A model generated the notes under the pieces. The model had not been told where the DNA came from and made no database searches. It saw nothing but the letters and a program-made list of their open reading frames with translations. DNA of 64,000 bases, taken from positions 1 to 64,000 of the forward strand of contig JADKHH010000003.1 of NCBI GenBank assembly GCA_016721905.1, read 5' to 3'. Both the position numbers and the translations under genes were made by a program. Positions 60,019-64,000 of this stretch are shown here, one piece after another (within the stretch, counting starts at the first letter, position 1; every line of letters begins with the position of its first letter). Source of the stretch: Candidatus Opimibacter skivensis. GTDB lineage: Bacteria; Bacteroidota; Bacteroidia; Chitinophagales; Saprospiraceae.

Positions 60019-60582
60019 ATGTTGGATATTTTAAAGAACCCTTGGCCCTGGTATGTGGCCGGGCCCCTGATCGGACTCACTGTTCCTGTGCTATTGATTA
60101 TCGGGAATAAAGCCTTCGGTATTTCCTCTTCATTGCGTCACATCTGTGCCGCCTGTATCCCGGCTAATATTCCATTTTTCAAATACGAGTGGAAGAAAGA
60201 AATCTGGAATCTGTTTTTTGTTGGAGGTATTCTCTTAGGCGGTTTTCTGGCAATGAGCTTGCTGGCGAATCCAAACCCAGTGGAGATTCATCCAAATCTG
60301 GCTTCCGAATTGTCAACGTACGGCATTACCAATTTTGAATCCATGGTGCCAGTGGACGTATTCAATTGGTCAACATTATTGACCCTTAAGGGATTTATCA
60401 TTATGGTATTTGGAGGCTTCCTGATTGGTTTTGGTACCCGGTATGCCGGAGGATGTACCAGCGGTCATGCCATTATGGGACTTTCAACATTGCAATGGCC
60501 TTCCCTGATCGCTACCTGCTGTTTTATGGTCGGTGGCATCATCATGGCAAACTGGATTCTTCCTGTAATTCTTTCCCTTTAA
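60019..60582 (+). CDS. YeeE/YedE family sulfur transporter, first half
   Basis: A 187-residue membrane protein with four or five helices and the motif GTRYAGGCTSGHAIMGLSTL, where the conserved Cys in GGCTSGH is thought to pass the substrate sulfur. In E. coli YeeE (TsuA) takes up thiosulfate as one ~350-residue chain; here the two halves are separate genes, 12 bp apart. SLRHICAACIPANIPFFKYEW near the start matches the half-size family in Bacteroidota. Confidence 0.88.
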   Translation: MLDILKNPWPWYVAGPLIGLTVPVLLIIGNKAFGISSSLRHICAACIPANIPFFKYEWKKEIWNLFFVGGILLGGFLAMSLLANPNPVEIHPNLASELSTYGITNFESMVPVDVFNWSTLLTLKGFIIMVFGGFLIGFGTRYAGGCTSGHAIMGLSTLQWPSLIATCCFMVGGIIMANWILPVILSL

Positions 60583-60594
60583 AATCACCACAAC

Positions 60595-61122
60595 ATGCAA
60601 GACATTAAAACAGAGAATAGGCTGAATGACGGGATAGAAACCGCTGAAGAATTTGAAGTAAGATCCCTTGATGCCATGTGTATCAATGAGAGCCACCTGA
60701 CGCACAAGTGGTACCATAATCTGAAATACATGGTGGTAGGTATTGCTTTCGGCATTGTCTTTATCAAAGCCGAGATCATTAGTTGGTTCCGGATTCAGGA
60801 AATGTTCCGCTTCCAGTCATTCCACATGTTTGGAGTGATCGGGAGCGCAGTGATGGTCGGAGTGATTTCTGTCTTGCTGATTAAGAAGATGAACATCAAA
60901 ACGATTTATGGTGAAGTCATCGAATTTCATCCGAAGCAGTTTAATAAAGGACAGATTTATGGAGGATTGCTGTTTGGCTTTGGTTGGGCTATTACAGGGG
61001 CTTGCCCGGGTCCTTTGTTTGCGCTGGTGGGTTCTGGCGCCACTGTCATAGCGGTTACTTTATTAAGTGCGATTGCTGGAACTTGGACATATGGATATAT
61101 GAGAGAAAAATTACCTCACTAG
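60595..61122 (+). CDS. YeeE/YedE family sulfur transporter, second half
   Basis: A 175-residue membrane protein with GLLFGFGWAITGACPGPLFALVGSG, where the Cys of GACPGP is the partner of the Cys in the first half. An N-terminal soluble stretch (about 40 residues, ETAEEFEVRSLDAMCINESH) precedes the first helix. The two gene products probably form a heterodimer for thiosulfate or sulfide/persulfide uptake. The cytochrome c gene follows after 22 bp. Confidence 0.88.
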   Translation: MQDIKTENRLNDGIETAEEFEVRSLDAMCINESHLTHKWYHNLKYMVVGIAFGIVFIKAEIISWFRIQEMFRFQSFHMFGVIGSAVMVGVISVLLIKKMNIKTIYGEVIEFHPKQFNKGQIYGGLLFGFGWAITGACPGPLFALVGSGATVIAVTLLSAIAGTWTYGYMREKLPH

Positions 61123-61144
61123 CACCATCATACGGAGACGCTAT

Positions 61145-62212
61145 ATGGATCAGCAACAGGAACGGGTAGATGGAATTGCAAGGGCAATAATCCAACTGAA
61201 ATCACTGCTCATTTTTATACTTGCGGCTTTGATCCTGACACCCGTGGGTTTGTTTTATGGAGATGATATTACCGGAGCAATACAAAGAGAGCTTGCAACT
61301 AAACGGCAACCTGTGGTCATCAGGGAAGATTTACCAAAAGAAATATTTTGGTCTGCACCTGATCCTTCAGACATTCAGGATATTAAGCTGAAGGCCCGGA
61401 TAGCGTATGGAAAGGAGCTGGTAGCCCACACCGCTAAATATCTTGGCCCTAAAGGTATGGTCATGCAGCTCAGTAATGGCATGAATTGTCAGAATTGCCA
61501 CCTGGAAGCAGGGACGAGAACATTTGGAAATAATTATGCCGCAGTCGCATCGACATATCCAAAGTTTAGGGCAAGAAGCGGCACATCTGAGGATCTGTAC
61601 AAACGGATCAATGATTGTTTCGAGCGCAGTCTGAATGGTAAGGCGCTGGATACCGCAAGTAATGAGATGCAGGCACTCAAAGCATATATTACTTTTGTAG
61701 GGTCGAATGTTGCCAAAGGTGACAAACCCAATGGAGCAGGACTAAAGGAACTTTCCTATATGGATCGTGAGGCTGACCCCGAAAAAGGTAAAATAGTTTA
61801 CCAGGCCAAATGTGTGTCCTGCCACCAGGCTAATGGTCAGGGCCAGTTTTCTTTAGATGGATCAGAGTATACATATCCTCCCTTGTGGGGAATTCATAGT
61901 TATAATGATGGAGCCGGCTTGTACCGCATTTCCAATTTCGCAAAATATGTCAAATACAACATGCCCCAGGGGGTCTTCCATACGAACCCACTTCTAACAG
62001 ATGAAGAATCCTGGGATGTGGCAGCCTATGTCAATTCGCAAGACAGGCCGCATATACATGTGCCAAAGGACTGGCCTGATATCGCAAAGAAACCTGTAGA
62101 TCACCCCTTTGGACCGTACGCAGATTCTTTTACTGAAAGGCAACACAAGTTTGGGCCATTTAAGCCCATCCTTGCAGAGCAGAAAATTTCTCCACCAACA
62201 GCGCAAAAGTAA
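61145..62212 (+). CDS. Membrane-anchored dihaem cytochrome c, TsdA-like
   Basis: This 355-residue protein has an N-terminal membrane anchor (about 18-38) and two CxxCH haem sites (CQNCH at 115-119, CVSCH at 223-227). MNCQNCHLEAGTRTFGNNYA and the Cys158 in INDCFERSLNGKAL, 39 residues after the first haem His, match thiosulfate dehydrogenase TsdA, where such a Cys is the axial ligand of haem 1. It would oxidise thiosulfate or a related sulfur compound in the periplasm. The SoxB-like gene starts 1 bp after its stop. Confidence 0.88.
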   Translation: MDQQQERVDGIARAIIQLKSLLIFILAALILTPVGLFYGDDITGAIQRELATKRQPVVIREDLPKEIFWSAPDPSDIQDIKLKARIAYGKELVAHTAKYLGPKGMVMQLSNGMNCQNCHLEAGTRTFGNNYAAVASTYPKFRARSGTSEDLYKRINDCFERSLNGKALDTASNEMQALKAYITFVGSNVAKGDKPNGAGLKELSYMDREADPEKGKIVYQAKCVSCHQANGQGQFSLDGSEYTYPPLWGIHSYNDGAGLYRISNFAKYVKYNMPQGVFHTNPLLTDEESWDVAAYVNSQDRPHIHVPKDWPDIAKKPVDHPFGPYADSFTERQHKFGPFKPILAEQKISPPTAQK

Positions 62213-62213
62213 G

Positions 62214-63908
62214 ATGACAAATAACAGAAGATCATTTCTTAAAAAAATAGGTGCAGCAGGTACTGTAGCAGGAGTCTCATCCCTGACCCCATTATTGGCC
62301 AACGCACTCCCTTCCGAAATGACAAACAGTAATACAGCTTTTGAGAAGGATAAAACATATACTCTAGATATACTTCAGACTACCGACGTTCATTGCCAGG
62401 TTCATCCGCATGATGAACTATTCTGGGAAAATGACAAAGCAGTTTTTCGAAGGACAGGCGGTTATCCGCAGATGGCCACCTATTTTAAAAAAGCAAGAAA
62501 ATCAAATTCAGATACATTTATCATCGACACCGGTGACATGTTTCAGGGTAGTGAACTTTCAGTCAAGACTACCGGTAAGGCACTGGTTCCAGTTTTAAAC
62601 CAGTTAGGTTACGATTTATACCTGCCAGGTAACTGGGAGGTCATCTATGGAAAGCGTAACATGCAGACTTTGTTGGGCGCACTGGATGCCCCAAAAGTGT
62701 GCGCCAATATGTATCATGACTTGGGAGATGGTAAAAGAGGTGAGCTGATTTTTCTACCTTATTACATCTGGAATGTCCGCGGTGTTAAAATCGGATTCCT
62801 GGGCTATACTGATCCGTTGGTTCCGATACGGCAATCTCCTAATTACAGCAAGGGTATTTTGTATACCCCCGCTGAAGAGAACCTTGCTCATTATGTTTCA
62901 GTCCTGAAGGAAGACGAACGTTGTGATTACGTGATCGTCATTGCGCATCTGGGTTTATCCCAGCAGATATATCTTGCTAATCTTCCCCAATGTGAAGGCG
63001 TTGATTATATCCTTGGAGGTGATACACATGAACGCGTCAGAGAACCCATACAATGCAAATACGCGAAAGTCGTCGAGCCCGGCGCCTTTGGTTCTTTCGT
63101 CGGTAGCCTGAAACTCACAGTGGTGAATGGTAAGATCACAAAAGATACCTATGAACTCGTTGAGGTTCGCGCAGACGATTTAAAAGCCGACAAGGACATG
63201 ATCTCGCTGATCGAATCCAACGAAGATCCATTTGATGAAGAGATAAACAAGGTTGTTGGTTATAGCACCATACCTTTGTATCGATACTTCGTGATTGAGA
63301 ATACAATTGATACACTGATCCTTGATGCACTTGCATGGCGGGTGCCTGAAGTGGATGTTGTGCTGTCCAATGGTTTTAGGTTTTGTCCGCCCAGATCCAC
63401 ACCTGATCAGACCGGAAAAATTCCTATTACAGAAGGATTTATTTTTGATATGCTTCCTGTCGATAGTTATGTGCGCAAAGCAAAAGCTACAGGTACCCAG
63501 ATCAAAGAATGGCTCGAAAAGGAACTCAACAACGTCTTTGCGAAAAATGCCGCGGAGAGATTTGGGGGCTGGGTTGTTAAGTTCAAGGGAATGGAAATCA
63601 CCTTCAACGCTTTTGGTGAAAAGGGAAAGCGCGTTCAAAGTGTAATGATTGGCGATCTGCCCCTTGATCCTGAAAGATTATACACTATTTCAGCATGTGA
63701 GCGGGATGGTGACCCCGCAGATATGCTTTGCAGAATCAAAGGTGTGAAGGACGCAGTCAATACGCCATTCACTTTGCATGAAGTGATGAGAAGTTATTTG
63801 AAAGCCAACAGCCCGGTAACTCCGACACCACCCATGGCAGCAAAAATATTAGATGGACCACAGTCACTGCTCACACAAGTGACCGGGGTTAATTATTCAT
63901 TTCGCTAA
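62214..63908 (+). CDS. SoxB-like metallophosphatase-family protein with Tat signal
   Basis: A 564-residue protein with a twin-arginine signal (NNRRSFLKKIGAAG). The calcineurin-like core has TTDVHCQVHPHD (Asp58, His60), DTGDMFQGSE (Asp108) and LPGNWEVIYGK (Asn140-Trp141). SoxB has GHWEFTYG where 5'-nucleotidases have GNHE, so this GNWE is intermediate. NGFRFCPPRSTP and ITEGFIFDMLP match the C-terminal half of SoxB. SoxB releases sulfate from thiosulfonate-bound carrier SoxYZ. ATG 62214 is chosen for the Tat motif. A 5'-nucleotidase-like role is the alternative. Confidence 0.88.
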   Translation: MTNNRRSFLKKIGAAGTVAGVSSLTPLLANALPSEMTNSNTAFEKDKTYTLDILQTTDVHCQVHPHDELFWENDKAVFRRTGGYPQMATYFKKARKSNSDTFIIDTGDMFQGSELSVKTTGKALVPVLNQLGYDLYLPGNWEVIYGKRNMQTLLGALDAPKVCANMYHDLGDGKRGELIFLPYYIWNVRGVKIGFLGYTDPLVPIRQSPNYSKGILYTPAEENLAHYVSVLKEDERCDYVIVIAHLGLSQQIYLANLPQCEGVDYILGGDTHERVREPIQCKYAKVVEPGAFGSFVGSLKLTVVNGKITKDTYELVEVRADDLKADKDMISLIESNEDPFDEEINKVVGYSTIPLYRYFVIENTIDTLILDALAWRVPEVDVVLSNGFRFCPPRSTPDQTGKIPITEGFIFDMLPVDSYVRKAKATGTQIKEWLEKELNNVFAKNAAERFGGWVVKFKGMEITFNAFGEKGKRVQSVMIGDLPLDPERLYTISACERDGDPADMLCRIKGVKDAVNTPFTLHEVMRSYLKANSPVTPTPPMAAKILDGPQSLLTQVTGVNYSFR

Positions 63909-63918
63909 ATCTATACCA

Positions 63919-64000
63919 ATGAAAAATTACTTTCTGTTGACTGCCTTGATGCTGATGTCGGGATTGATTTTCGCTCAAAATGAATCATCAGATGTTGACC
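63919..64000 (+). CDS. Secreted protein, 5' end only
   Basis: The frame starts at ATG 63919, 10 bp after the SoxB-like gene, and encodes a signal peptide (MKNYFLLTALMLMSGLIFAQ) followed by NESSDVD before the window ends. Position suggests a further sulfur-oxidation component such as a SoxY/Z or cytochrome subunit, but this cannot be seen. Confidence 0.6.
   Translation, partial: MKNYFLLTALMLMSGLIFAQNESSDVD

Overview
The window comes from a Bacteroidota chromosome, most likely Saprospiria-like. The lineage call rests on several independent signs. Secreted proteins carry type IX secretion (T9SS) C-terminal sorting domains of type A and of the CHU_C type B. One gene encodes SprB adhesin repeats. 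Many promoters carry the Bacteroidota -7 element TAnnTTTG. The small ribosomal protein bL38/DUF4295 follows L28 and L33, and there is a probable sulfonolipid (capnine) gene pair. There are no phage, IS or CRISPR elements that I can support.

Layout. 1-3.6 kb: T9SS subtilase, tRNA-Arg(ACG), rpmB-rpmG-bL38 and ftsY, whose frame is split at a CCC-TGA site. 3.8-8.4 kb: a small secreted protein and two tandem choice-of-anchor V proteins; the second has SprB repeats and a decayed 3' part. 8.4-24 kb: mostly housekeeping and envelope genes (GT39, lepA, SET protein, DegP-type protease, dapF, etfBA, bifunctional nuclease, alpha/beta hydrolase, nucleotidyltransferase, TMTC-like TPR protein, rpe). 24-38 kb: TonB receptor, rpsP with a long acidic tail, an unknown 477-residue protein, a CCDC81-HU/SPOR protein, an FAD enzyme, DoxX, penicillin acylase, yaaA (frameshifted), DUF1573 and an SRPBCC protein. 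38-49 kb: CHU_C protein, GT39, hutU, Kelch protein, an SDR enzyme, and an overlapping PLP gene pair that fits cysteate synthase plus cysteate acyltransferase. 49-57 kb: Cys-rich protein, lipoprotein, M4 metallopeptidase, GT9, amidohydrolase and polyprenyl synthase. 57.6-64 kb: a sulfur-oxidation locus (TauE/SafE permease, persulfide dioxygenase-rhodanese, split YeeE/YedE transporter, TsdA-like dihaem cytochrome c, SoxB-like protein and the start of another secreted protein) that runs off the right edge.

The most unusual signal lies outside the genes. Many intergenic stretches are tandem arrays of 7-bp (once 8-bp) units. In at least ten cases the array starts at, or within five bases of, a stop codon, with units beginning TGA. 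Because 7 and 8 are not multiples of 3, such an array places stops in all three frames within three units. Two convergent junctions (18.5 and 46.7 kb) share one design: stop, TGA heptamers, a bidirectional A6-stem-GATTCATC-stem-T6 terminator, then inverted heptamers and the opposing stop.

Four genes are interrupted. ftsY, yaaA and the cysteate-synthase-like gene each have one single-base shift at a short homopolymer, so assembly error or recoding are both possible. The SprB-repeat gene has about six lesions in 0.5 kb and looks truly decayed. All functional calls rest on reading motifs by eye; no database search was run.
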